Source: Azolla caroliniana
Lineage: Eukaryota > Polypodiophyta
NCBI GenBank assembly: GCA_043228905.1
Contig: JBHGNT010000013.1
Coordinates: 1,364,001 to 1,428,000 of the forward strand
Direction of reading: 5' to 3'
DNA: 64,000 bases
Shown: in pieces, positions 51,679 to 62,491 of the stretch
How positions within the stretch are numbered: position 1 is the stretch's first letter
Layout: every line of letters begins with the position of its first letter
Program-made: the position numbers and the translations under genes
The notes under the pieces: model-generated
What the model saw: the letters and a program-made list of their open reading frames with translations, nothing else
What the model was told of the DNA's origin: nothing
The model's database searches: none

Positions 51679-52918
51679 CGATCATCTGGCGCTCCACATG
51701 CTCCTAGGCCATTCGCTGTACGGCCTTTATCTGTTGCGTTGCTAGGAATTCCATGAGCTCAAAAGAGGTTCCGAACTGCAAGAGGGCGCTAAACTCATGG
51801 GCCATGTCCGGGATATCTAGATATGCCAAAACCTCGCTTTCCACCATCAATACGGCTTTCCCTCGTTGTGACTAGGCCGCAATGATCAGCCGTGGCTCCC
51901 GGATGATTTCGAAGGTGGTGTTGGGCTCCATAGCTGCGGAGCCATCGCCTTCGGTCGTTGTCTCTGCCGCCGCGGGGACGTCCTTGACTAATCCCCACCC
52001 ATCTTTCCTGTCCAACCTTCGCCGTTTCGGTCTGGGGTTATGCTGCCGTGTTTCGGCGTCTAGCTCTGGGGCTGCTTCCGCGGAGCGCGCCGCCTGTTCT
52101 TCCTGCGTCGTCCGTGTGTCTGGCTACGTGGGTTGGGGTTCCTCTTCCCACTTTGTGGCAGCTAACTCCGCTAACCCGCGCTTCGTAGATCGGGGTGGAG
52201 GCATGCGTCTACTGGGTTACGGTGCCGGCAGGCCTCGGGGTGGGAACAACACCGTCAGGTACTGTTGTATGATCGGCCTGAGCTTCTTGCCTCCCTGATA
52301 CACATGCAGGCCTTCCCTTAACGCCGGCCTCGTACCGCATGCCCTTCAAAGGTATCAATAATGATACCCACCTTCTGCTTGGGCATCCCATATGCGTTGA
52401 CGTGTACGCATCCGACCTCTAATAGGGACTTGGCGACTTCTCGGAAGAAGGGATCCGGGATCTGCTTCGTTCTATAGGCCTTGGAGGAGGAATATGGGCC
52501 GAAATATCTCTGCAACACTTTTGCAGGAGGGATTTCGAAATGCCTCTCGCCTAGTGATTACAGGTCCAACTTTTTCCGGATGGAAGAGTTGGTGACCGTG
52601 TCGATATTAACTTTTCTGGCGATGTCCATCGCATCCGGGTGTGGAGGTGCCTCTGCGACCCGGATGTACCCATCCAGGCATTTCTCCACGAGCCATCGGC
52701 GTAAGGTGGTAGAGATAAAGATCGGCATCGCCAGATTAGGCTCATGGGGAGGAGACTGGTAGTTGTGGTGGGTTGGAGTTCTGTGAGAGGATGGAGGAGA
52801 ACGTGAGGGAGGGGAGCGATGAGAGCGTTGAGAGTTAGAAGGTGGGTTTCTGTTTTGTACAGAAGATCTTCGATTTTCTTCTTTTTGTGGCCTAGGCTTC
52901 ATTGGGCAGTGAGCCATC
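51679..52918 (-). pseudogene. element Y extra ORF, 5' part
   Basis: The ATG at 52918 starts a basic, Ser/Pro-rich leader, then a folded-looking domain: PIFISTTLRRWLVEKCLDGY, a stop at about 52560, HFEIPPAKVLQRYFGPYSS and IPDPFFREVAKSLLEVGCV. HEFSALLQFGTSFELMEFLA follows near 51.80 kb. The protein then continues beyond the solo LTR as coiled coil. It lies just downstream of integrase, where env-like or additional ORFs sit in other plant gypsy elements, but no signal peptide or membrane segment is seen. Confidence 0.6.
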
Positions 52919-54180
52919 GTGGTGCCGCGTGTTCTTAATCTAGGAGTCTGTGCATGCATTCAGTCCTTTTTCTTTAATAGCGTCGCTATCTTCTCTCTTT
53001 TTTTCTTTTTCTTTTTCGTAACAGTTACATACAACCTATTTGTACATTATGATGCAAGTGGGGCCGTCCACTTACGCCGCGGGTTCTCTGGATTTGTCCC
53101 ATCTAGCGGTAAATGGGTTAGGTGGCGTAGGGCCCAGGTAAGGTTTAAGGCGGAACCTATTCACTTTTTGTCGTAAGACTTCCCCAACCAGCGTGCCTAG
53201 TTGGAACGTACCTTGTTCCGCTCCTATTATCCAGTACGGGCATGTCCAACGGAATTGTAACTTCCCTGGCATATGGCCCATGCGGGTTTGGAAAACCAGT
53301 ACCGCTGGACCGACCACGAAATCCTTTTCCCGTGCGTTCCGATGTCAATCCACAAACGCTTTACACCGTCATTGTTCCTACTCCAACACGGCCATGCTAT
53401 GTACATGTTTTTCGCCGACCCTAAACCTCCTCCGACTTAGCTTCCGATAGTCGGTCCCGTACCTGAATCCGTAAACTGGGTATCTAAAACTCTACCGCCA
53501 TCACGGCCTCCAGCCCAAACGCTAGTCGAAACGGTGTTGACTGTATGCTTGTTTTGTAGCTGGTTCTGTACGCCCATAACGCACTCTGTAATTTGGTATC
53601 CCAGTCCATACTATTTTCGTTCACGATTTTCTTTAAGATGGTCTGCAACGTCTTGTTGGTGGATTCCGCTAACCCATTCGCCTATGGGTAATATGGCATA
53701 CTTTTCTTGTGGACTACGGCGTAATGATGCGTTAGTTCTCGAACGATTGTATTCAGAAAGTGGCTCCCCTAGTCATTGATAAGCTCAATCGTGCAGCTGA
53801 ACTGACACCAGATGTGTTCGTAAAGGAATCTCGCTGTGACGGCTGCTGTATTCTCTCGTAGTGCCTTTGCTTCTACCCACTTGGTGCAGTAATCCATGGC
53901 TACCAATATGTATTTATTGCCTGTACGGGCCTCCACCGGTGTCAAGGGGCCCACAAAATCCAATCCCCAGTTTTGGAAGGGATCTAACGGTAATACGGGC
54001 TGATGGGGCATCCTTGTGCCCTCCGTGGGTTGGCCCATCCGTTGACACAAATCACACTTCCTGCAATACTCGTATGCATCCTTCTGTGTAGTCGGCCACC
54101 ATAGGCCTGCTTGCCATATCTTCTGGGCTGTAACATCACCCGCGTAATGACCGCCTACCGTACCGCAGTGACCCTCCCGT
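52919..54180 (-). pseudogene. element Y integrase
   Basis: Follows TR-GAG3; the reading EGHCGTVGGHYAG...CRKCDLCQ is the zinc-binding part and joins upstream to 57790 in phase. Core: LDFVGPLTPVEA, LIND*GSHF and P*ANGLAESTNK, where both stops are TAG in place of an expected CAG. The C-terminus PGKLQFRWTCPYWII and LRQKVNRFRLKPYLG (53317-53072) matches gypsy integrase tails. There is no chromodomain. Confidence 0.82.
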
Positions 54181-54945
54181 TGTCGTGCCTTTCGGCTCCG
54201 GATCGTTTGCGTGAGTCGGGTGGGAACCACCGGGGTTTTGGACTAGGAAGAGGAGAGTTTTAAGGCTAATAAGAATATAAATATGTTGTAAGAAAGAGTT
54301 ATAGCAAACTCGTGAATCCCACGAGTGTATTGTATTAGATTAATCAATATGAATATAAGAATATAAACTTCGGTTGAAAGAGAATGATATAGAATTCTCG
54401 TGAATCCCACGAGTATAGTTTATTAATTGGTGTTTTTTAGAAACATATTCAGTTTCCAAATATTTTTCACACGCCTATTACATTGTGCTCCCCATCCTTA
54501 TGTAGTGATGGGAGAGACTAAGCATAACTACATGCTTTTTTTTCTAATATGTTCATGCACACTAAATGTGCATGTGATGCTTTTCTAATCCTTGCTTTTA
54601 TTTGCTAAATATAGTGCTCATGCACGCTAGATGTGCATGAGTCACTTTTTAGTTGCTTGCGTTTTTCTATAAAATATTCACGCACTCTAAAAAATACATG
54701 ATTTACCTTTTAATAAAGGTAGGCGCAAATAAAGCAGTTATAGTTATTAAATCTATTTATGAAACACTAAAGATAAGGTAGCATAATGGTAAAGTTGAGA
54801 TTTGGCTACGTGGAGGTACAAGGTTCAAATCTTGCCCTATGCACGTGATAAATATTTTGATATTCTTATTTTATTTATTTATATGTAATTAAATCGTTTA
54901 TATTATTTTTACTTTTTCACGTAGTGTACGAAATACACTACGACA
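54181..54945 (-). repeat. TR-GAG3 3' LTR
   Basis: 765 bp. Its tRNA-like half resembles TR-GAG1 while its CTCGTG-motif half resembles TR-GAG2. Confidence 0.92.
54773..54840 (+). other. tRNA-like module in TR-GAG3 3' LTR
   Basis: ATAAGGTAGCATAATGG and GGTTCAAATCT; 68 nt; antisense to the element. Confidence 0.6.
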
Positions 54946-55327
54946 CTCGCCCCCTCCGAACCCGCACATCCTCCGGTATGTGCCGAAGTTGCCGATGCTC
55001 GTTGTCTCCCCTTCATCCTCTGTTTGTCTCGCTATGTCAACTTTGTCTCTCCATTTTCAGTAGACCCATTCTTTCCACCCGAACCATTGTCGCCATCCGA
55101 TCCACCATATTCTTTGTTCTCTCTCGTCATATTCTTGGCCCTTGTCATTCGTGGTAGTGTCTTTTACTGGCCTCTTTCTTGTCTTCATCAACCTTGACTT
55201 TTTTCCGGATCGCTCTCGTCCGATCAACTTTCGGTTTGATCGGCTTCCGATCGGATTCGTATTCGGCCGAATCGGAATCGGTTGTTCGGTTTCGATTGAG
55301 TCGGTCTCCTTCCGCCCCGGTTTCGAT

Positions 55328-56983
55328 CTATCGGTTTCGGTTTCGGTTTCGATCTATCGGCTTTCTTTTCCTCGTTTTCACCAGCCTCGACCGGTCCAAC
55401 CTTCGGTTGAGTCGGATTAGCTTCTTTCTGGATCGGTCTCGTCCGATCGGCTTTCGGCTAGGTCGGCTTCCATCCATATTCGCGTTCGGCCAAGTCAAAC
55501 TCAGTCGATCGGTTTTGATCGAGTCGACCCCTTTTCGGGTCGGCTTTCTTTCGGTTCGTCTTTCGGCCGAATCCTCATTCGCCCGGTTCGGCTTTCGTTT
55601 GTGTCGTCTTTCGGCCGAATTCTCTTCCTTTCGGTTCGGCTTTCTTTCGGGTCGACTTTCGGTCGAATCCTCTTTTACCCGGTTAGGCTTTCTTTCGGAT
55701 CGGAATCCCGTCCGGATCACCTTCCATCCGAACCGGCTTCCGACTTTACCTTTCTTGCCGCCACCTCCCATCTCTCCGGTCTCACGTTGCTTCTCAGACA
55801 CAACCGCCGAAGTCTCTAGGATTAGTGGGTAGGAATCCTCGGTATTATCATCCTCTGTCATTTCAACCATAGCCTCCTTCTCGGCTATCTCTCTGTCGTA
55901 TGAATCGGCTTCGACCTTTGTTTTCTCTCCACCACCTTCCGTCTCTTCGGTCTCACGTTGCCTTTCGAACGCAACCGCCGGAGTCTCTAGAATCAGTGGT
56001 GGGGAAGTCTCGATATGGCCATCCGTCGTTGTTTCGTCCATAGCCACCTTCGATTCGATGTCATCTTTCGTGGCGATCTCCTCAATCAAGTCCTCTTTGC
56101 TCTCTTTCACTGCATCAATTATGCAAACATCAATTATGCTTACCCCTTTTTCACCCGATGTTTCGGACACTTGTATTCCGAAATCTTCTTCTACACTTGG
56201 GTTATCGGCCTTATCCTTTGTCGTTGTTCTTTCGCAAGACAAGAGGGTAGCTTGTTTTACACCCTCTTCCGTCGGACCATCATGTTGTATTTCGGCCTTC
56301 ATATCGGCTCCATCGTTTGTCTTCAATCGACCATCCTTCATCGGCCATGTCGTTGGCAAGATTCTCATCTTCCTCTCATCATGTCTCCGGCATACCCTTT
56401 GGACTTCGGCCCAATTTTCGGTAAGACCATTAGTACCGTCATCGTCTTCGAGTTCGATCCCGATGTCCATCCTTTCTTTTCGATCGATCGATTTTACGAA
56501 CATTAGGACTTTATCCTCCCCCACCAACCGTTGTTCCCGCTCCGAGAGTTGAGCAAGACGATGCTCGAACTCTAGGAATGCTTGTGTTGTACTTCGGTGG
56601 GTCTTCTCCGATGCCACCCATTCATCGAACTCTCGCCGATCTCGTCCCTTCGGTCTATCGTAATCATATGCCTCTCGTAAAGCTTCTTCGAATGACCCCC
56701 ATGTCAAGTTTTGTTGCCGTATCTTGTGGATTCTCTCTTGTAGCTCATCCGTGGCCACCCGACTGAAGGATGTCATTTGCAATCCTTCCGGTATCCCACA
56801 TCGTATCATCTCCGCCTTGTACTCACGTAGATAGCGTGACACATCGTTTCCGTTGAATTGTCCGTTTCGTTGTACGAGCCGCTTTACTGCCCCCGTGATC
56901 TCCGACATCACTCGTTGTTCTTGTAGCATCCGCTCGAACATCATCATCATCGTTATACTCATCGCCTCTTGTTGATTCTCCAT
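55328..56983 (-). CDS. TR-GAG3 gag-like protein
   Basis: 551 codons from the ATG at 56983. The same plan as TR-GAG2: helical core (FNGNDVSRYLREYKAEMI, LEDDDGTNGLTENWAEV), acidic middle, and a basic tail built of ERKPNR-type repeats ending in RNRNRNR. The sequence has diverged clearly from TR-GAG1/2, and the tail repeats differ, so the charged tail is conserved in composition and not in sequence. Confidence 0.75.
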   Translation of the reverse strand: MENQQEAMSITMMMMFERMLQEQRVMSEITGAVKRLVQRNGQFNGNDVSRYLREYKAEMIRCGIPEGLQMTSFSRVATDELQERIHKIRQQNLTWGSFEEALREAYDYDRPKGRDRREFDEWVASEKTHRSTTQAFLEFEHRLAQLSEREQRLVGEDKVLMFVKSIDRKERMDIGIELEDDDGTNGLTENWAEVQRVCRRHDERKMRILPTTWPMKDGRLKTNDGADMKAEIQHDGPTEEGVKQATLLSCERTTTKDKADNPSVEEDFGIQVSETSGEKGVSIIDVCIIDAVKESKEDLIEEIATKDDIESKVAMDETTTDGHIETSPPLILETPAVAFERQRETEETEGGGEKTKVEADSYDREIAEKEAMVEMTEDDNTEDSYPLILETSAVVSEKQRETGEMGGGGKKGKVGSRFGWKVIRTGFRSERKPNRVKEDSTESRPERKPNRKEENSAERRHKRKPNRANEDSAERRTERKPTRKGVDSIKTDRLSLTWPNANMDGSRPSRKPIGRDRSRKKLIRLNRRLDRSRLVKTRKRKPIDRNRNRNR

Positions 56984-56999
56984 CTCCTTGCCACCCGCC

Positions 57000-57017
57000 T
57001 TCACGTCGGGTTCACCA
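57000..57017 (-). promoter_or_regulatory. primer binding site of TR-GAG3, tRNA-Trp type
   Basis: Minus strand TGGTGAACCCGACGTGAA with the four-base spacer CAGT. Confidence 0.75.
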
Positions 57018-57021
57018 ACTG

Positions 57022-57785
57022 TGTCGTGCCTTTCGGCTCCGGATCGTTTGCGTGAGTCGGGTGGGAACCACCGGGGTTTTGGACTAGGAAGAGGAGAGTT
57101 TTAAGGCTAATAAGAATATAAATATGTTGTAAGAAAGAGTTATAGCAAACTCGTGAATCCCACGAGTGTATTGTATTAGATTAATCAATATGAATATAAG
57201 AATATAAACTTCGGTTGAAAGAGAATGATATAGAATTCTCGTGAATCCCACGAGTATAGTTTATTAATTGGTGTTTTTTAGAAACATATCCAGTTTCCAA
57301 ATATTTTTCACACGCCTATTACATTGTGCTCCCCATCCTTATGTAGTGATGGGAGAGACTAAGCATAACTACATGCTTTTTTTTCTAATATGTTCATGCA
57401 CACTAAATGTGCATGTGATGCTTTTCTAATCCTTGCTTTTATTTGCTAAATATAGTGCTCATGCACGCTAGATGTGCATGAGTCACTTTTTAGTTGCTTG
57501 CGTTTTTCTATAAAATATTCACGCACTCTAAAAAATACATGATTTACCTTTTAATAAAGGTAGGCGCAAATAAAGCAGTTATAGTTATTAAATCTATTTA
57601 TGGAACACTAAAGATAAGGTAGCATAATGGTAAAGTTGAGATTTGGCTACGTGGAGGTACAAGGTTCAAATCTTGCCCTATGCACGTGATAAATATTTTG
57701 ATATTCTTATTTTATTTATTTATATGTAATTAAATCGTTTATATTATTTTTACTTTTCACGTAGTGTACGAAATACACTACGACA
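57022..57785 (-). repeat. TR-GAG3 5' LTR
   Basis: 764 bp, nearly identical to 54181-54945, differing by one T in a T-run near the end and a few substitutions. Confidence 0.92.
57614..57681 (+). other. tRNA-like module in TR-GAG3 5' LTR
   Basis: Copy of the module at 54773-54840. Confidence 0.6.
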
Positions 57786-57789
57786 CCGT

Positions 57790-59405
57790 AAGACTGGTTC
57801 TTTATCATCCTGACGTACCATGTGTCACCAAATGCCATCACTTCCTTTGTGATATAAAATTCCTTCTACCAGACAGAAGTTACGGCTTCGGACGGCTAAT
57901 CGTTTCTTCTTGTCCGTGCGTAATTGTGGTGGAGGTAGTCCCGTAATAAAAAAGTATGTCATTTCCATAAGCCATCGGTCCAAAAAGGTCAATTCCGTTC
58001 TTTCTGCTAGTGCTGCTACCCGCAGAATGTCGGTGTCCGGAAAGTCGTCGTCGTTCTTCTGTATTGTTTCTCCATTATTGAGTCAGCTCAAAAAATCTGC
58101 CACTACGTGTTGCGTCCCCGGACGGTGCGGAATTACAAAATCGAATTCTTGAAGTAGCAGCATCCATCGCGCCAATTTCCCCGTAAGGGCTTGTTTCTCC
58201 ACCAAATATAGAAGTGCCGAATGATCCATGTGGGACGTGAATTTCCTCCCTAATAAATAATGCCGGAATTTATTGATGCTATAGATCATCCCTAGCGCCT
58301 CCCGCTCCGTTGTGGAATAGTTACACTCAGCTGTTGATAATTTGCGGCTAGTGTAGTACATTGGCCGATACCAAATTGGCTCGGTGAGCTGCATTACCAC
58401 GTGGAATGGCTTTGCCCAAACTGGTGGTTGTACGACGGGGGCCTGTGTGAGCATTATCTTAAGCGCCTCATAGGCCTTGTCCTCCGTTGCAGTCCATTGG
58501 AAGGGAGTCTGGTGCACGGCAGCATGTAACGGCGTGGCGAAGTCCGCCAAGTATCGTATCATTCGACTATGCCATCGTATTTGTCCTAAAAACCGGTTGA
58601 GGGATTTTGTGTTTGTCGGAGTTTTGGCTTGCGTAATCGCAGAGATCTTGTTTGGATCGACCGCTATTCCATCCTTGTTGACTATATGGCCTAGGAGGGT
58701 CCCGTTGGTCACGCCGAAGGCACATTTCGCGGGATTCAGGCTTAAGCGTGCGGTGCGGCAATGTTCCAGGCACAATTGCAGATGCGTAAAATGGTCTATT
58801 GTTTTCCCATATACCGCAAAGTCGTCTAAAAAAACTTGCATGAACGCTGGAATATATTCTCCAAAGATCTCCGTAATTGTCCGTTGAAATGTTGTCGGCG
58901 CCGTCTTTAGCCCGAACATCATGACGACTGCCACATAGACTCCCCAGTCCGTGACAAATGTCGTCTTCTCTTGGTCATTGGGATGCATGCGTACCTGGTT
59001 ATAATCACTGAAGCCGTCTAAAAAGTTGTACATCTCATGTCCTACAACGGCGTCTAGTACGCTATCAGTGAATGGTAACGGGAATGCGTCCGTAATTGTT
59101 ACGACGTTTAATTTTCGGTAATCCACGCTTACACGTATTTTGCCGTTTTTCTTTGGAACGACTACTATCAGACTTAACCATGTGGCTTGTTTAATTGGCC
59201 GTATGAATCCCGCCTTTAGGAGTTTCTCAATTTCTTCTTTTACGCGGGTCGTGTAGTTCGGGTTCATGCGGTAGCGGCGCTGCTGCACCGTTTTTGCGTC
59301 GGTTGCTAAATTGATCTTATGTTGATAGAACTTCGGATCTAACCCCTTCATGTCCTCATGAGCCCAGGCGAACACATCTTTATATTTCTTGAGTAGTTTG
59401 ATCAT
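57790..59405 (-). pseudogene. element Y reverse transcriptase-RNase H
   Basis: A 440-codon frame (59405-58083) has KAGFIRPIKQATWLSLIVVV, VSVDYRKLNVVT, the first Asp near NFLDGFSDYNQV, MMFGLKTAPTTFQR, FLDD at residues 192-195, FLGQIRWHSRMI and RNase H with STTEREALGMIYSI. TGA 58083 interrupts the frame, which continues through RVAALAERTELTFLD and PVLR to the TR-GAG3 insertion, with one further TGA near 57827. FLDD in place of YLDD is shared with element B. Confidence 0.85.
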
Positions 59406-60383
59406 CGCGTCTCTCTAGTCCAGACTTAATTCTTTTGCAATGGAGAGAAAATGGGGTTCTGACGTCGTACCCACGTTTACTTCTTCCAAGGCGGAGGCGG
59501 TGACGCGTCGTGAAATTTCCATTTCCCTCTCGAATGTTGCGCGTGCTCTGCTTAGTTCCAAGATTGACTACGGGTTTGGTTCGTAAGCCTCGTCGTGGAG
59601 AGTAGTGGCCGTGGCATATTTTGCAGCAGTTGCGATGACATTGATTTCGAACAGCGGAATGACCCGAGGTTGCTCGTCTAGGTATGCCTCTAATTCTGCA
59701 TCGTCCACCCCAGCCAACATATATATATCTTCTGCGTATAATGGTGTTATACCCTTGGATTGTGTCGCGCTTGCCTCCGTAGGTACGCGAACCTTAGTGT
59801 GTCCGTGTCGGAAACTGATACACTTGTGTTGCCAGCTCTGCTTGATGTTTGCTCCCCGAAGCCACAGTCTGCCCAACAGCACAAGGTATGCCCCTAGGGC
59901 CTCCAAGGCGAGGATTACCGCCAAGATGTCGAAGCGATGTCCGCCCACGATAATGCCTATCTTGCGTATCAACCCCAATGGTCGTACTGAGTGGGTATCT
60001 GCCATATGGAGCCAGAATGGGCAAGCCTCCCATTCTGAAATGCCTAATTGCTCGCATGTTTTCGCGCTAATCACATTAATGCATGAGCCTCCATCGATTA
60101 CGCATCCTGGGATTTCCTGTCCGTCTAATATCAATGTAATAGCCGGGTTGTGGTGATGCACTACAAGTGGTCCGTCACTAACGTCCATAAGGTTCGTAGC
60201 GACACTCACCCCGGGTATGCCCGTCACCCGTTCTTCCATGGTCTGGCGGAAGCGTGGGACTAGCTGCAACAACTTCTCCATGGTTAACGTTTTCTCGCAA
60301 CCTGCTAACGCTTGCCAAATGGGGTTCGGGGCCGGTCCTTCGTCCTCCACTCGCTCCATCGTATTCACGGACTCTTTCCGCAT
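59406..60383 (-). pseudogene. element Y aspartic protease
   Basis: 271 codons open (60383-59568). The catalytic loop is CVIDGGSCINVIS, then CPFWLHMADTHSVRP and LVLLGRLWL. The D-G-G-S loop is intact. The reading passes TAG at 59568 and TAG near 59416 before RT, both likely CAG originally. The decayed copy at 328-549 is homologous. Confidence 0.8.
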
Positions 60384-61306
60384 GCGCTCTGTATTTGTCG
60401 CGTTTCTTTTTCAACCCATGCTTGGGCTTGTCGTCGTATCTCATCTTGCGCAGCCCAATCAACCGTTTTTGTTTGCTGGCGTGTCATGACTTGCTACACT
60501 TCCGCCGTAATCGTATTGATGGTGGGCCCCTTGCCCTTGCAGGCTGGGCATTGTGTGGCATAATGTCCGGGTTGCTAACAAACAAAACAATGGATGCTCA
60601 ATTCGCCCTTCTCGGCTCCTAGTGGTGTGTGCCGATCCCCTGGTGCGACTTGCTCTTAACGGTCCGGCCTCGTTTGTCGAAATGTACGCGGTGGTTGTTT
60701 TTGGTCCCGGCGTGGTTCTTGGTGTCGCTCATCGCCCGAGCTTTCTTCATATCGCCGGTGGTCTCGATATTGCCGCTACTTCCCACGATAATCATTGAAG
60801 CCGCCACATTTCTTTGTCGGCCGGTGATTCTCATAGCGCCAGCCTCCTTTAGCATAACTCGGGGGACCACGGTAATCCTCATCCTCTGGTTCGTCTTCCT
60901 CGGAATCGTTATGAGTTCGGCGATTCCGGTGGTGCCGGTCATCACGTGGGTTGCGATCCAGATACCATGGTCGGTCCTCTTGCCTCCTTTGTTCAGTACG
61001 TCGTGGGGGACACTGTGTGTCCATGCTGCGTACTGTGGGAGCGGCTCTGTTCAACATATTGTATTCGCACTGTTCGACTGTGTGAGCCTTCGAGTGGTAG
61101 ATTGGGTGGTGGATTCGCATGTTGCACTCCACTACGGAATGCCCCGAGTTCAACCAAATCGTGCACTGGATTGCTTGACGAAACTGTCGTTCCTCGTCTT
61201 GGGGTAACGCTTGTCGTAATGAGGACATAGAAAACCTTTCCTCCTCCTCGTCCAGCTCGAGCTGTAACGCTCGTTCAATGACAATATCCGTCGTTTCCCC
61301 TTTCAC
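60384..61306 (-). pseudogene. element Y nucleocapsid region
   Basis: 176 codons (61306-60776). It carries two degenerate zinc knuckles (CTIWLNSGHSVVEC and a second one lacking both leading Cys), followed by an Arg/Asp/Asn-rich low-complexity stretch. The intact-knuckle relative is at 1508-1711. Confidence 0.7.
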
Positions 61307-62038
61307 GCTATTGTTGTTCAGCGTTGTTCGTATGGGTCAACGTAATGCTGCCAGAAATGTCTCCCGAGCCTCGTCCTCTACGGGGCTCCGTTCCAGTTTC
61401 CGCCGTAAATTTTGGAAACGTAAGCTGAAGTTTGCGATCGTCTCGGTAGGCAGTTGCTTAATTGTATAGAATTGTCCGAGAATTTCGCATTGCAGAACCC
61501 TCCGATGGAAGAACTGCAAAAAGGCAGACTGCAGCTGATCGAAGATCGTGATTGCTTGCAAATCCATCTGGGAATACCAAAATGCTGCTCGCCCATCCAA
61601 TGTTAACCTGAACTCTGTCATTTTGGACTGGTGCGCTACTGCCTCAGAAAGGCTCTGCGCCATGTGGTTTGCATTCCAGACATTGAGGAACATGCAAATA
61701 TGAGTTGCGGCGTCGGTTTCGCTGTTAAAGCAGGGATAGGCAAACGCCATGCTGGGGGCTACGGCAGGTCGGGGAAGAACACAATGCTACTGTGGTGAGC
61801 ATGCTCCCCGCATATCGTCGAGGTATTTGGAGAGCGGAAAATCACCTTTGTGATCACGACATGTAGTACTAAGGTCACTGAGGTAAGGCTTTTGCCGTCC
61901 GCATTCCTCTGCCTGGCGTGTGATGGACCTTATGATTGGCCAGTCTTCTCGTGTTGGTTCTCTGGGGCGTCTGCGGCTAAACATCCATTTGTCGTTGTTT
62001 GTCTGTGAGAAGACACAGATCACCAAGCGTGCCAAAAG
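61307..62038 (-). pseudogene. element Y gag capsid region
   Basis: 61750-61337 holds a Ty3/gypsy capsid core: HICMFLNVWNANHM, FRLTLDGRAAFWYSQM and FLQFFHRRVLQCEILGQFY, typical of the retrotransposon gag family. A short frame 62035-61787 gives the N-terminus just inside the primer site. Confidence 0.78.
62017..62034 (-). promoter_or_regulatory. primer binding site of element Y
   Basis: Minus strand TGGCACGCTTGGTGATC after a four-base spacer; the tRNA was not identified. Confidence 0.5.
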
Positions 62039-62486
62039 TGTTACCGATTAGGAACACGGTCTACAGTCAGTCCTTCGACCTAGACCTCCAAGTGACTGTG
62101 AAACAATGAACGGTGGCGTCTATGCGTAATACGTAGGGGAATGTTCCCCGAAACCTAAGAGGGTATAAGGGAGACAACTACAACCACACTCCTTAACAGT
62201 GGCTACACACTCACGTTGCTTACTTCTACACTCTCAAGTATTACAGGCATACAGTAGATTAGTCATAGCTATACATAGTTATCAGAGATGATGGAATTCT
62301 ATTACGATATGCTTCTTTACATTCCAAAATTACACGCTACCTCTATCAGAGGTTTTCTGCCCTTTATATACGCAGGGTCTTTTTAGCCGTTCACGCTTCC
62401 TGTGTGAACCATTACATGCGGTACAATCTTATATTATTTCCTATTCCTACGCTCTTGTCCGTCGGTTACTATTCCGGCGGACAACA
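62039..62486 (-). repeat. element Y 5' LTR
   Basis: 448 bp, TGTTACCGATTAGG...GGCGGACAACA; the partner is 45322-45766. Confidence 0.88.
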
Positions 62487-62491
62487 GTGTT

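Larger units (their letters stand above)
54181..57785 (-). mobile_element. TR-GAG3, gag-only LTR retroelement
   Basis: 3605 bp with LTRs of 765 and 764 bp in normal direct orientation and CCGT duplications at 54177-54180 and 57786-57789. It has a tRNA-Trp primer site at the right, one gag-like ORF, and a polypurine tract adjoining the left LTR (54946). It splits the Y polyprotein between RNase H and integrase, and the reading resumes exactly after removal. Confidence 0.92.
45322..62486 (-). mobile_element. Ty3/gypsy element Y with extra 3' ORF
   Basis: LTRs at 45322-45766 and 62039-62486, duplications GTGTT at 45317-45321 and 62487-62491. The minus-strand order is gag, zinc-finger region, protease, RT-RNase H, integrase, additional coiled-coil ORF, 3' LTR. 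Passengers are TR-GAG3 between RNase H and integrase, and a solo LTR and TR-GAG2 in the extra ORF. It is about 9 kb without passengers. Many stops are in-frame TAG/TAA where CAG/CAA is expected. It inserted in gag of Z. Confidence 0.88.

Noticed and set aside
52919-52960. Env gene in element Y
   Set aside because: The ORF after integrase has no signal peptide, membrane segment or glycoprotein-like cysteine pattern.
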